A stretch of 64,000 nt of DNA from Eopsaltria australis (taxonomy: Eukaryota; Chordata; Aves; Passeriformes; Petroicidae): assembly GCA_034509425.1 (NCBI GenBank), contig JAVTVJ010000068.1, forward strand, positions 6,014,001 to 6,078,000, written 5' to 3'. A model generated the notes under the pieces. The model made no database searches. It was not told where the DNA came from and worked only from the letters and a program-made list of their open reading frames with translations. Made by a program: the position numbers and the translations under genes. Positions within the stretch are counted from its first letter, which is position 1; the number at the start of each line of letters is the position of its first letter. This document shows, piece after piece, positions 24,613 to 38,535 of this stretch.

Positions 24613-27600
24613 TTCTTTCCTTGCTTCTCACTCTGTTGCTGAAAATAATCCTTGAGAAATGTTACTTCAAATTAAATTAGTCAAAGCCACTGTTCCACCT
24701 CCTTCACTCAGAGAAGCACTAAATCTGGTGTTAACCTTGTGTTAACAACTCCTCCAGGACTTAATTGTTACACTTGAGTCTCGGTCCACGCTCCTCAGGC
24801 TTTGGTTTCATCTAGTTTAACGAGCGGGTTCTGTTTTTCTTTTTTTTTAACTATTCCCATTTGCAAACTGAATTTTATTTTGGTGAAATGTGGGATTTCA
24901 TCCTGTGTCTGTGGTCCAGGTACACAGGCTGCTGTTTCAGCTGCAGGCATTGCTCAGCCCCAGGTCTGTGAGAGGTGGCCCTTCTGCCCAAAGCATCTGC
25001 TGATGTCAGCAGTCGATCAAACAGCTGGTGCTGCTCGAAGCTGAGTTTAATTCACCTTCTAGGATTACAAGAATTCTTACCTGCCATACAAACAGATAAG
25101 GATTTACTGTTAGTACATTCTAGACATCATGGCTCTTAGCTTTAATTTTTTTAATCAAATAAAATTTTTTATCAAAATTAGCTAGCTGTGAGCATGCAGT
25201 AGCAAAACTGTATCTAAAATGCAGATGATCTTTTAGGCTTCCTATGTGTTTTACTAATGCTTGAAAAAAGAATTAATTCTGTGTGCAGTCTGAGTCATTT
25301 TGCAATGAACAAGCTGTTATTTATGTTTTAACATTTCCTGAAGAGACAGTTTCTATAGAACATCAGGAAGCACTCATAAAATGAATATGGAAAAAAATTG
25401 GGACAGAAACAAGTGGATGTTTTTTGCAATTGGCTATGCAGAATCATTTCATAGCAAAAGGTAGGATCACATGCAGTAGAAATCGCTGGCTTTTGTGAGT
25501 TGGCAGAAAATATAATTAAAATAAAGAAGTGACATCTTATGTGACAGAACCTGAGTAGGCAGCACAGCATTTATCACCTCCTGTTCACTAGCTTTTCTTT
25601 TTTAAAATTAGTGAGATTTATCTTATATGACGCCTACTCATGGTCTTGTTGGCATGAACGAAAACAAAAAAAAGAAATGTAGCAGTATAAAATAACAGCA
25701 GGAGTTACTGCAGCCAACAAAAAGGGACGAATTCATCCCTGATGCTGTGAAATAGAACTGCACAAGAGTGGATACAGGCTCCAAAGTGTTTTACTTCCTG
25801 GGGTTATTCTTTGTTTTTTAGTTTTGTGCTCATAAATTCTACTTCTATCTAGGAAAATATATAGATTGAGCTATCTTCTACAAAATGAGAGTTGGACTGA
25901 GATCTTGATTTCAGCTGTGTAAAGTTGAAGTTATTCTGCCAGAGTCAATGAAGTCATTCTGGATTTATACTTGTAAGTCTTTAATCAGAATATGTCAGTG
26001 AGCAGGAAGATGTAGCACCTGAAAATCAATGGTTGGAGCTACTATTTTCCTTTCAGGCTGAGAATTTTGACATCTTGCTTACTTGCTTTTCTGTGCTGAG
26101 TTTTCTGATTCAGCCAGGCTGTAGACTGAGACCAGTAATATTTTCTATTAGGAAATATGGAATCTGGGAGGTTCCAGAAAAGAAAACCAAACAAAATCAA
26201 ACCAAGCCAAACCTAACTTAAAACAGTTTTATTTTAGAAGACTCAATCAATCAATCAATGATTTGAATTTCTGGATGACATGACTAACAAAGAAATTAAG
26301 GAGTGCTGTCACAGAAATCTGCAGATAAGAGGAGCAGAGCAGGGAAGAAGGTGAATAATTTTATGCATATATTTATTAAACCAGAACTTGTAAAAGAGCT
26401 CAAGTAAATTTGCATGGAGTGGGTGGAAGCACTGGAGGCAAGATCTTTAGACTAACTATATATACAAGGTTTTAAAAGCCTACTTTTAGGAAGGCAGTGA
26501 GGTGAGAGAAAAGGGCCATCAGTATTCAGATTTTAATTTTTTATGTTGTTTCTGATGAGTCACTTTCCAATACCCACACTTGAAGAATGCTTCTAAATGT
26601 TCCCCTCAGGTGCATGGAAGCACACACTTAATTACAAGCCAGTGTTGATACAGTGATGCCTCCTTAGTGAATGGGATGGAGGCCAACATCCCTTCCCCTC
26701 CTACTGTCCTTAAGATGCCAGTTAACACCAAAGGTCGAGACAACCACTACTTGCAACCTGGAGAGAGGAAAACCAGCTGTTGTTCCTTTCTTCCCTCCTG
26801 CCTGGTGCACCGACGACATCTGACCTGCAGTCATTTGGAAACAAACACACCAAATCTATCCTTGACTGTGTGAGATTTGTAGGGCCCTTACATGCAAAGC
26901 AATGGCATGGGCAGTATGTGTCTTGTCCTTTTTCAAGCTCTTTTTATTCCAGCAATGAGTATCTGTGGTGTGAGTGCCCCCAGTTTGTTTGCATACAGAA
27001 CCATGTACTGCACATCACGTTTATCAGTAAGGATTTAGCACCACACAGACCTAGAAGAAAGATACATGAATGCAGCACTGCACCATATACAACATGTTGG
27101 TGCACATTTCACTGTGAAAAAGAAAAGGTGACAGGCTCGGGTGACAGGCTTAATCACAGTGTGATTTCACTCTGCACTGAGTGCAGTGGGAGTTTTGGAT
27201 TAATGATGACTGTTCTGCTGTACAATTCCTTTACCCTATGCTCATTATCTTGCCTGTCCTTTTTACTTATTAAGTGAGCCATCCTCAGACATCTGTGTTT
27301 TTGTAGTAGCACCTTGCAGCCTTGGAAGTAAACCTCATAAAAGCCTAGTAAAATGTCTGTGACCATTTGCTAGCTATCAAGATATTTTAGGACATTCAAC
27401 ACCAAGCTGTGTGGATACCATGAAGCTGTGGTGTGCAGGACATTTATCACAAAGTTTAAGGTTGCTGAATGTCCACGAAGAACTGGTGTATAGCAGTGCA
27501 CTCTTTTAAGAGGTATCTCTAGCAGTGATAGGACTGTTTTACATAGATATCTATGACAAACAGTACTGCTGCCTTCCTGCGAGTTACCAGTCTTAAAGAC

Positions 27601-28656
27601 ATTCACTTTCATTCATATTCTCATGATCAGGGTATTGGTAACAACAATGAATTTGACAAAAGAAAAAAAAAAAGAAAAAGCATTTGCAACTGCAAGTTAT
27701 AAACTGGCATGCCTCATTTAAGCAGTGTCACTTACAACCAAATATTTAGACTCCAAATCAGGATAATGAAAAAACATTTTCAGGAGTTTGATGGAGCTTC
27801 TGTCTAATTGACACTTGTACTTCCCTGCAGCTGGGGAGGATAAAGTTTCACAGAAGTATGAGCAAGTCGACAGCCCGAGTTCCTGCAGGCTTGACACAGT
27901 TTGTATGGACAGTGCTTAAGTCAGTTACATGTCTTACTCTTGCTAAATTCTTTTGCCAATAAGGAGAGAGGTGAATACATAGTTTGTCACCTAGCAACCC
28001 CAGATGAGTGCTCTGAACAGCTTTGAATGTATACTTGTCGATGGCTTCTTAAAAATAGCTGTTTTGTTTTGTTTGGTTTGTGCAAGTGAAAGGTGTGGTC
28101 CCCCATATGTTCTTGTGTGAAATGATAAGCAGGAAACTGAAGGGAGAGTGACATAGAAGAGGAAATAAAAATGGAATCATATGGTGTAATTGGCATGCAT
28201 ATATATAGAAAATCTGCTTCTATTCTTTTAAGTCAGCTCTGCATAAATTTGCATGACATACCTCAAGTTCCCTGCCTGTTCCATGGCATGCTACTCAAAT
28301 TCTTTCCTACAGAGGAAATGGGAACACAGATACTTTGGTATGTTACTCCCCTTATCCCACAAGGTAGAAAATTTGGTTCAGGGATTCTTTATTTGCTTAC
28401 AGTAGGTTGTAAGATTGTTTATTCTTGCCTGCATTAGACTTCACCCTTGGATTTTAGACTTAATAACAACTGGTAGCAATAATTGAAATTGCATTAAGGG
28501 CAGCAGCTGGGTGTATGGGACAAGGGTGGGTGTGGCCAGCTGCACTGGGGAGGAAGGGTGGCAGCTATGGGCAATGACAGCCTTGGTATCCTGCTCTCTG
28601 AACAGTGCTGTAGGGAAGGGGTCAGAGCCCTCTCAGCTCATCTGGTGAAGTCTCAC

Positions 28657-28700
28657 CTGGACAGGACAGAGTCATTGTTATCCCAGAGCAGGTTGATGTC
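28657..28700 (-). other. weak candidate exon, 44 nt
   Basis: Read on the minus strand: acceptor 'gcgtttttaattgctgcag', a 44-nt body, then donor CAG|gtgagactt. One frame gives DINLLWDNNDSVLS with no stop; a second frame is also open. I do not recognise it. The length is not a multiple of three. Splice signals alone support it, so chance is the main alternative. Confidence 0.12.
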
Positions 28701-31700
28701 CTGCAGCAATTAAAAACGCTGTTAGCCTTTGGAGGCTGGGTTTCCTTAATACACCCTCTCCCAATTATGCGAAGCACCTTCATGACCACTTCAGCTGACC
28801 ACCAGTGATTCCTCTTCCAAAGAATTGTCTCTTGGTGACAAAACTATTTGAGTAGTTTTACAAGGCCCTGCTGCCATCTTACATGTCATGGGATGTTCCT
28901 ATGAGAAAAGGAGTGTGGTCATACTATATCCCAACTTAACAGCTTGGCAGATTGTATTAATAAATTACAGTGAGCTGTCATTGTAAACTGGCCCTGTGCT
29001 GAGGGCATAATTTTGTATGATTGTGCCTGATACGAACAGAGAGGTTGATTTCTTTAGAAATCCAAAGCTTCTGATTTCCCCAACCTTAAAAGCCAAAACT
29101 ATTACAGCTGCTATTTATTTTTGTAAGTGGAGACACTTCTTTCATTCATGCAGTAATTTAAGGCACATTATTTTTGTTCAGTGTAGGCACTTTAAGAATA
29201 CAGTACTACAGAATGCTTCTGAATTCTTTAAAAGCTTTCTTGGGTTTTTCTTTCAGTTTCCAGTGTTTTGTTTCAAAAATAAGAAACATGTTGTTGTGAT
29301 GAAGCCCATATTTTGAAGCCTAAACTAGAGGACAAAAGAAATTTTTACAGAAAGTTGGAGAGAGGTCAGGTTGGTTAAGAACAAGCTGTCAATGTTTTTT
29401 GGCTCACTGTCTCTGGGGTAATCCATATCACAGTGTAGGCTAATTTTTATTTAGTTAATTTAATAATGGATTAAACCAGTTGTCAGTTGTGTTCAGCTTA
29501 TGCTCCTGTCTGCAGAGGCCATTCCACACACTACCCACATTTTTATTGCAAGCTGGGTGTGTGTTGCTGTTGTCTCTTACACTGCCTGTGTGTGTGAGCT
29601 GTGAGTAGCTGTGCACGCTCACACCCCAGGGGTGCCTGAGCACAGAGCCAGGAGCATCCACCAGGCACACGAGGAAGGGCACGAGTGAGCTCAGGCAAGG
29701 CTCACTCTGGTCCCACAGCCTGGTGGCAGCCTGAGTGCCAGAGGTTTGGGAAAACTGTGAGATGAAACCCAGGAACCCCTTATGGCACATTTCTTACCAT
29801 CAGGGTCTGGATGAAAAATGTGACTGCGACTCCTCAACCTCATTTTCACCAGAGGAAAAAAAGATTTTGGCTAGCTTGTGGCAGATAATGGGAAGTAAAA
29901 TCTCAGCAAGGTTTAGGCAGTTTGCAAAAGGCTCTTATCAAAATTATCAAAATAAAAGGGAACTTCCCATAGAGGTAGAAAATGCTTACATCAAAATGTA
30001 ACTCTGAAGTTACTCACTGGGTCCTTTCATGCATTAGAGACTGATAGTTTCTTCTGAAAATTATGCTGGGCTTTTCTAATGTACCTTTTAAGGTCTAATC
30101 AGCATCCCATGGCATGGTGTGTGCCTGGTGGTACTGAGACACTACGTTTCATCTCAGAAGCTGGTAATGGATCATCTGCGACTGATTGATGGCAACAATG
30201 AAAAATGCTAATGGGAAGCAAGTTAGTGTGGCCATTTAACCATGTCTTTATACAGAAATATAGTTGTATTCCCATGCAAATGTGGAAAAAGTGCAAAGTT
30301 GTAACAGCGAGAATCTAAGTATTTTAAGATGTCCGGTATATTAATTTTGTGCTGTCTTTTCGGTCAGGAAAGAGTGATGGATCATCTTTGTTTTTCTCTT
30401 GTGTTGAATACTTTTAATGCCCAATTTGCTCTTGATTTTTAATATTTTTCCATATTTATGTTGTTATTATTCAGTCTTCTAACTTTAGTAAGTACTAAAT
30501 TTCAGCTTTTCTCTAATTCTGCCCTGTTATTTCAGATTTTTCTAGTTAGTTTAAGTTTTTATCCTTCCCCCTCCCCCACCCAATACTTCCAGAAGAGAAT
30601 TGGACTGTCATGACCTCACAGGTTTCTGTGTAGAGTCAGAAATTTTATTTAACATTCTTTTCCTCCTTGGCTATTTGATCAGGCTGCAATCAGACTTTCC
30701 ATCACAGTCTCTTGGCAGTATCTTGCCAGGGACATTGTACTGATGGAACACTGTGCTCATGTGTGTATGGATGTGGCTCTACAAAACTACATGTTAGGCA
30801 GGGGCTTCATCCTCCAGTTTGAAAGGACCCCCAGTAGCAGCCAATGAAAGCATTGCCACGTGTCTTATGAAGCATGACAGATGTATGACATTTTCCTACA
30901 TGAAAACCATAAATAACATCACATTTTTTTCCTCCAAGCCCAGCCTTTGTCATCTTCTTGAATACTGAGCTGCTCAGGGAGCCTGGGTGTTGCAGAAATA
31001 CACTAATTACATGTTACCATACCCATGCAGTTGGCTTGCTGTTGTGCAGTGTTCTTCTGTGACACTGCTGTGTATCTGACTGGCCTCGCTCACTGAGCGA
31101 GGGATGTGAAGCCCTTTTTTGGATGCAGCTTCTTGCTGTGTGCTGGGGCAGTGTGCTTATGGCCCCAAAATCCTTGTCAGAGGTGTGGGAATGATGTAGC
31201 ATTTCTGACTTTTGTCTGCCTGTCCCTTATCTTAGTTGTGGTTGGTGCTTACCATCTTCTCTCTTTCCTGTACACTAGATAATTAGTCCCTGAAATCTGT
31301 CTTCGTGAAAAAATCCTTCAGTTGCTAATCCACCAAAAAAGCTAAGTGTAGTTTTAGAAATCCTGGGATTTTACTTGTTTCATCAGTGGATTTAAATTTT
31401 TAAAAGCTAAATATTGAATTCTGCCACTAGGTCCTCCTTTTCATAAAACACAATACTGACTATGCATTTTTTATCAATATAATGTGGAAACGATGTTAAT
31501 CCAGTATTTTGACAGTTATACAGTGATAAGCTTGTAGAAAATAAGAGCTGATAAAATGAGGTCTGTACAACAGGCAGGAAGGTGTTTAGTTTTTTGAAGC
31601 ATGAAGTGTATGAAGTAATTTGAGGGGTCCAGACATCAGGTCCACCTAGGCAAGTACTCTAACAGCAACCAATAAAAAACAGAGAAAGAAAAAAACCCCA

Positions 31701-32589
31701 ACATATTTCCCCTGAACTTCCAGACACCCGTGGCTTAGGCACCTCTTGAGATAGAGTGTCTTTTCATGCCTAGTGACCTTTTGTGCATTTTTTAAAATCA
31801 GAAAACATGTCTAAATTTTTCTTTAATATATGTAAACTTTCCTGCACACAATACCCAGGCACAATGAGTTCTGAAGTTAAAGCACTTATCATTCAAAAAG
31901 ATACCGCCTTTTCCTTTGATCTCTGACCATTTTATTTGATGCTTCTAGTTTCTAAATTATGATTTTGTAGACCTTTATTTCATCCTTCTTTGATTTTGTT
32001 CTTCCAGGCTGAAGGTCTATATAGTGTTTTCTTGTCCCAGTGCTGTTTCTGCCTTGAGTGGTGTTGCTGATCTCTGCATCCTTCTCTGCACCTTGTTCTT
32101 CTGTGTGTTCATGGAAACATCCTGGAAGCACATTGATGCAATGAGGGGATTACTCCTTGAACAAAAACTTCTTATTCATACATGAAGTGCTTCCTCTCCA
32201 TTCTAACAAGTGCTTCCCCTCTCTCTTTGTGGTTGTCATGCATTTTACATAAGTAAGTTTGAATCTTAAGATTTTTTTGCCATTTATAACTGTTTTTATT
32301 TTCTGTTGTACCAATAATAGTTCTTGGCAGATTACCATGCATTTTTGAGAAAGGAAATTTTCTCCCTTTTCTGTGACTCTTTTTCAAGCTGTTTATATGT
32401 CTGAATTTACTAGTGCTGATCCAGAGTTTAGTATTACTTTGAGTGTGTATGTGAGCTATGATCAGCAATTTTAGGCTGCAGTTAAGAATGGTCTATTGAA
32501 TCCATTAGCAAGGAACAAATGTGAAATGGAAGATAGAAATACTATAAAATTACTTTGCTTCACTATGCTGGCAAAGAAGCTTATTCCTG

Positions 32590-32612
32590 AAAAAAAAAAA
32601 AAAAAAAAAAAA
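32590..32612. repeat. A23 homopolymer
   Basis: Twenty-three consecutive A. The sequence upstream shows no recognisable processed gene or SINE, so I see no basis for calling it a retrotransposed poly(A) tail. Confidence 0.95.
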
Positions 32613-34469
32613 GCTAATGGATGTACATTAGCAAATAGGTAAGTGTCCAGGAGATATTGAATAAAGAATTTTAGACTTTTCTTGGCAATGTGGATTTCCT
32701 TTGTAATGAGTTGTAGGGATCACTTCTCAGTATGGAGTGTATGTTAACAGCAATATTTGACTTTGTTTTGGTTCTCTGGTTTGTTTTTACAAAATAATCA
32801 TAACTCAGACTGGATCAAAGATAAGTTTAATGAACCAGGGACTTCATTAACATTTTGCATTCCATATCTCATGACTGGATTAAAAGGACTTTCATGTTCT
32901 TTGAGGAGAAAATGTGTCGGCCCTCTATAGGACAGCCTCAGAATCCCAGTTGGACTTGGTACCATAGGGCCAGGACTATATGAAGCAAAACCAATCTTCA
33001 TCCCTTCCACTGTGTCTGTATCTGTGCTTCAAAAAAGTTTAATTTTTCACATATTTGTGCTTAGCGGTGCAAACCAATTTATATTTTATCCTTTTTCCCC
33101 CCCCTGTACTCTGTAACTGCTGAATTTGAATTTTCTTTTTCTTACATTCTTACAACAATAATATTATAACATTATAGGTGTATTTGTGTGTTTATGCTTG
33201 GTTTTTTCTTTTTGGTCAAGAGCTTAAACAGCAGGAAACATTTTATTCTGTCAGGAGCTGTTGTTTTTGCTTTGCAGCCCAGCCTAATTTGCACCTGTGT
33301 GCAAAGGGGACTAAAGGGAAGAGGAAAACTCTTGTGAGACCGGGTTCATTTTGCCACAGCTCACAGAGGAATAGGAAGGGTCAGAATGGGGACTGTGGTT
33401 TCTGAATGATGATGTCTTTGCAGAAAGTACCTCTTCAGGACCAGCTTTCACTCAGTATTTACCACTGAATCCTTAGGGGCAGAAGCAGCAGCCAATCTGG
33501 CTTTCTGGAGATCTACTGGAGGCAATGCAGGACCAATGATAATTTATTTTCACCTTTTCCAACCTGTTATCCTGCCTGAGAGCTGAAGTTGTCTACAGCC
33601 CAGCCCTGGAGCACCTTGTCAGAGTACAAGTATTGTATCCTGCAGCCCTTCCCCAGCAAATCTGGATTACCTGACAGCATAAAGCAAGTGGATTGTGAGT
33701 GCAAGAAAGAGCATTTGTGGAGTCTTATATAGTGATCGCATGGAAACCCATGCAATTTACTCTGATGGACTTTCAAAAACAAACATTGAACTACTGAATT
33801 TCGTACATTTGTTTGGGTGAAGACAAGTGAACTAGATGATTGGATCACTGCTTTTGTGCCAATTGACAGTCAAAATTAGGTAGCAAATTGCTCATAGGAC
33901 TGGAATTTAGTTACACAAATTTAAAATTAGAAGAACATTTTGTACTTTACGAAGGAAAACATATCTGTAACATTTGGTACAAGCTAACATTAGTCAGGGT
34001 AATTAAATTCAATGTTTTTAAAGATTAATAGATGTTTTACTTTAAGTGCTTTAGCAAGCACAGAACTAGGAGGAAAAAAGTACTGCTCTGCTATGTTTTC
34101 TTCTTTCATGTGTTCTGGTACATTAATTTGCCAGGGTCAGAGAAGGCTGGCTGGGTAGATTCTCTTGATTTCAGGTAGCTTTCATAAGCAAATTACTGCC
34201 CTAAGGAGATAAACCCCATTTTTGAAAATCATCTAAGAGTTTTAAAATAGAACTTCTGGAGAAGTATTTTCAGCTCCAAGAGAAGTATTGACTTATTATT
34301 TACCTTGGAAATAACCAGGAAGATTAAGAAAAAAAAAAAAAAAGAAAAGGAAAACTTAATCCCCTCCCCCATTCTATTTGCTGAAGTTTTCATTGCAGGA
34401 CAAATTATTGACGCCTTCACATAGAATTGAAAGAGAAGTTGTATAAAGCTGTTTTCCTGGATTTCTTAC

Positions 34470-34507
34470 CTTCCAGGCTCATGGAGAGTCAGGTACACAT
34501 CAAAATG
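34470..34507 (-). other. weak candidate exon, 38 nt
   Basis: On the minus strand a pyrimidine-rich acceptor (catcattcctgccggcctcag) precedes 38 nt open in one frame only (HFDVYLTLHEPG), followed by donor AAG|gtaagaaat. I do not recognise it. The body is too short to judge coding potential. The alternative is a chance splice-site pair. Confidence 0.12.
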
Positions 34508-37500
34508 CTGAGGCCGGCAGGAATGATGTCAAACCTGCTTGATTAGCCAAGCTCTACAGTGTGCCACAGGGAGATGGAGCTGTGACCTCTGAGATAGGGG
34601 AGGCCATTCTTTCAGTCAATTTGGGGAAACTGGGATTTAAGTACCTTTTGGCATCTTCAGTATCTGTGTCCTCTGTCCAGTCAAGCAGGATCCCACAGCT
34701 GCTTGATAAAACCCTTACGAGCCTGCCTGCTCGCAGCAAATTCCCAGCACAACAGCCAGCACTGTTACTGTGGAAGAAATTAGGTAACCCCCACTGGTGG
34801 GCATGTGGCTCTTGCTGCATGTGAGGTAAAACTGTTTCTCTGCTGTTTTGTTTTGTTATTTTAAATATCAACTGTATTTTTTAGTCAGTTCTTACTTTTA
34901 CAAAAGCATTGTAGAAATATAATATCTCTGTGATCATGGACATTTTAAAAATGCTGAAAAGTAGTTCAGTCTTTGTGGGGCTGAAAGAACTTGCACTCAC
35001 TCTATCAGCTCTTGCAGTAGCATCACTGTGGCAGATGCCTCACAAAACTATCTGATTTCATGAAGAAAGGCTCAAAATGGTGATATCCAATTACATGGCA
35101 TCAAGTATTCCCGTCAGACATATGGTAGCTGGCCAGGTCTCTCCTTTTACCTGGGAGCTTGTACTAATGCCAAGAAAACCCCAGAACAAAGTGCTTCATG
35201 CAGAATTTGGAGATACATGATAGCAGAACAGGCTTTTATCCCCATGTCTTAAGGTGTTTGTAGAAGCCAAGCACAAACTAGCCCACAGGATAGCAGACAT
35301 AGGTAATAATAAGAAAAAATTCTGCTCTATGAAATTTACTATATAAATTAGACCAGTAACAGTATGAATGCTGACAATAGACAGCTAGATAAGATGGGGT
35401 GATTGTGCTTTTGTTTTAAGTGCTTTTGAAAGCAATTTTATTAAAAGATATGGATCTTATTTTTTCTGTTAGGTGGCTTATTTGGTTTCTTTTTTTGCTT
35501 TTTTGTTTTGGTAAAAGACCTTCTTTTTTCCCTTTCTGTTTTTAATGGGCAGGCAAGAGAGTGGGAGTAGACTGTGCTACAGCAGAAGTGAGTAGAGGAA
35601 AACTCATTTGCTGGAAGCAGTCGTTACAGTGGGATCAAGTCAAGCCACAGAACTCACCCTGGCAAGCGGAACTTGTTCTCACGCAACCCAGTCTTGTGGG
35701 TAAAAAGTCCTTGCATTTGGAGTATTGCACATTGATGCCTTCTGTATTTGGCCCTCTAACAGTGATGAGTTCAGAAAGGAGTCAGGGAGGAGTGTGCAGC
35801 AGTCTTGTTATAAGGGCAGCTTAAAATAACACATTTCCCAGCCTGGAGAATCAGTAAAAGAAGGGACAATAAAGGATTTGATAGGATATAGGTAGCATTA
35901 GTTGGAACCGGCCCTGTTAATCAACTAGGAAGAGAAAAAGAGGCACCATTTGAGATCTAAACAGCAAAATCCTAAAACAGAGAAGTAATTATTTGGAACA
36001 CTGGGTATGGAGAGAAAAGGTACTTGGTTAGTAAGCACCAGTCTATTAGGAAACGTAGGAATTGTAAGTAGCAGTTCCAAAGAGATGGAAGTGTTGACCA
36101 ATTAATACCTGCAGATATCATTTCTATCCTGTATTTTAAATCAATTCACCTTAGTAGAAAATGTGTGTGGATCTTGAAAATATTTTTATGTAGGCAGTTC
36201 TCACAGTTCTCAGAGCTGTGTGCACCTTATCTGGCAGTATATAGGCCAATCACTAAAGAGGTCAAAATTGATGGCTCTCTCATAATTTTGAATATTAACA
36301 TTTTTATTTTAAAAGGTTTTAGAAGGATTTGGGAAACAAATTTTAATGTAAGTACAGAAGTTCATGAAAACTAAAAAATGACAAATATTTGATGATGAAG
36401 AATAAAAAACATTAGACATTAATTTTGACAAGAAATAGGAAATAATGCTAACAGAACTGGCTAAAATAGAGGTGTTTCAAAATCAAAGTGCATTTCCAAA
36501 ACGAGAAATTTTAATGAAGGAGCACTAGTGAAGTGAACATGCAGTTGAAGATTTTTCAAACCTCTGAATTTAAAACTTCTTCTGGACTTGATCATATTCC
36601 TGATGGTTTCAGTAAATTTATTTTGACATTCAGAGCCAAGGGTGGGGGAGAAATCTGTTTGTTAAAAATTATTATGGAGAATGAGAAATGAGTACTCATT
36701 ACTGAACTCTGGGAGAAGATTAGTCAGCAAGCAGCTGGCTTTGACCTTGGAATGCAAAGACAGAGGAATGTGTGGGAGTCAGGGAGAACTCTGTCATGGC
36801 TTGACTGGCATCCACCTACTCCTGTAGATGTGTTTGAGATGCACATTCTGTCTTCCTTTGGAAATCAATCCTTTGGGAATCTGTTGTCTTAGAATGCAAT
36901 GTCTTAAATTGTTCTGCAGGATGGGGATATGCTATGAGGAGCAAATGGGAACTTTGTAAGATCATTCATGTTACACAGCAGCCGAGAGACAAAAAAATAC
37001 CCATGTCAATGCTATTATGAGTTCAGTAAACTCCTAATGATTGACTGTGACATTGATTTTAATATACAAATTAAGGCAAATGTGTTTAGTGTCAGGGGAG
37101 AAGAATGAAAATGAGAAACCGTTGTGATTAAAAATCCCATACTGTGGCTGGGAAGGAAAGGTATTCCACTGTCAGCGAGAGGTATGGCTGACAGAAATGT
37201 GTAAAGAGCTCAAATGAAGAAACAAGTGTGCTGTGTTTTGTAAAGAGGAATGAGACATGGAATGAATGCAAAAAGGAAAATGTAAGAATTGTTGTCTTAG
37301 GACTAACATATACAATATTGGTCTGTGAAGTAAATAAGCTTAGCATATGTATCTGTAGCCTCCTTACATTCTATAGAAATCAGTGTTCGAATAACAAAAT
37401 AAAACACAATGAAAAAATTGTCCTTTAATTTTCTGGTTTACGTACTGTAACTACTCACATAAATGCTATTGGTTCCTATTAGAATTCGGATATCATTCCT

Positions 37501-38365
37501 GTGGTGATCTGAATTTATGCTGCCCTGAAAGGTTGCCAAATGTGAATTGTTGCAAAGGGAAATTAAATTGGGTTTCTTTCAAATATATAAGTATATATAA
37601 TATAAAAGCAGAAATATCAGAAGTAATGGTTTTTTCTGTGCTACTCACTGGAATTATGTTGAGGAGTTTTAAGCAAATATCTATAAATGTCTTTCATGAC
37701 ATGATAAATGAATTACATAAAGCACCTTTATAGATTTTAATTCACCTTCATTAACTTGAATCCTGGTTAGGCTTCAGCCCTCTAGAGGGGGAGCAGAGCA
37801 GAGTCTCTGACATACCATGAGGGGACCATCCTTAATTCAGGGCTGCAAAGGCTGTGCTTCCTAGGAGCAATCACTGAGGAGGCAGTGCCCTGTTTGCACA
37901 TGGTCACTTGTCTAGGGCAGGCTTGATTTCCTTCTCCATTGAAAGTCAAGGACACAGACATCACCTCCAAGTGAGAGAGAGGAGCATTTCTATTCCCTCC
38001 TTCTGGACACTGTGGCTAATGATGCATATTGCAGTTGTCCTAAATACCATAACCTAGTCCTGAGAATGCACATTTGCCAGGTAGATGGTGACTGCTATGT
38101 TAGAGTGATGATTCCAGCTAAATATATTGTACTTTCCATGAGATTTTTCTATTACCCAATAAAAATTGCCTTAATTGGTTGTAGGGTGAGAACAGAAATA
38201 TCTCTTTAAAAGCTTTTAAAGGCTTGAGTTTTGTACTGCTCTAGAAAAAAACCTATCAGAGAGAAATCTCATGTTGGAGCTAGGGTGAGGAAGATCTGTA
38301 TTTAGACTGTATATTTTGAAATAATTTCTAATTTTGTATAAAGTATCTGTGTTAGTGAAGAGCTG

Positions 38366-38535
38366 TCATAGAATCACAGAATTGGTAAGGCTGAAAAGTC
38401 ATCTGATCCAACCTCCCTGCTTGAGCAGGGTCATCCCAGAGCACATGGCACAGGATTGTGTCCAGACAGCTCTTGAGCATCTCCAGTGAGGGACTCCGTA
38501 GCCCCTCTGGGCAATCTATTCCAGTGCTCCATTAA
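38366..38535 (-). mobile_element. CR1 LINE 3'-end fragment
   Basis: Starts 'tcatagaatcacagaattgg' and continues with the well-known CR1 words 'atctgatccaacctcc', 'cttgagcagggtcatccc', 'gagcatctccagtgaggg' and 'ctgggcaatctattccagtg', all as the reverse complement of CR1 sense. About 170 bp of 3' untranslated region is kept, with fairly low divergence. 5'-truncated and inactive. Confidence 0.93.

Larger units (their letters stand above)
23196..38365. other. unique non-coding sequence, about 15 kb
   Basis: No recognisable genes. Contains the (TAA)n tract, a 23-bp poly(A) run, polypurine patches (for example 27660-27680, 34327-34350) and short open frames up to 165 codons (26780-27277) with no recognisable domain. 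GC rises slightly at 28500-28760 and 29480-29760 without CpG enrichment. Two weak minus-strand splice-bounded segments are listed separately. Confidence 0.5.

Noticed and set aside
26780..27277. 165-codon open frame, plus strand
   Set aside because: No domain, no splice context, low-complexity Ser/Cys composition at the end.
32590..32612. Poly(A) run as the tail of a processed pseudogene
   Set aside because: No gene-like sequence upstream on the plus strand and no target-site duplication visible.
36420..36660. Faint reverse-transcriptase-like peptide (SSGLDHIPDG) on the plus strand
   Set aside because: Only one short word resembles the PGPDGIP box of LINE RTs, with no collinear matches around it. 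Too weak to call an element.
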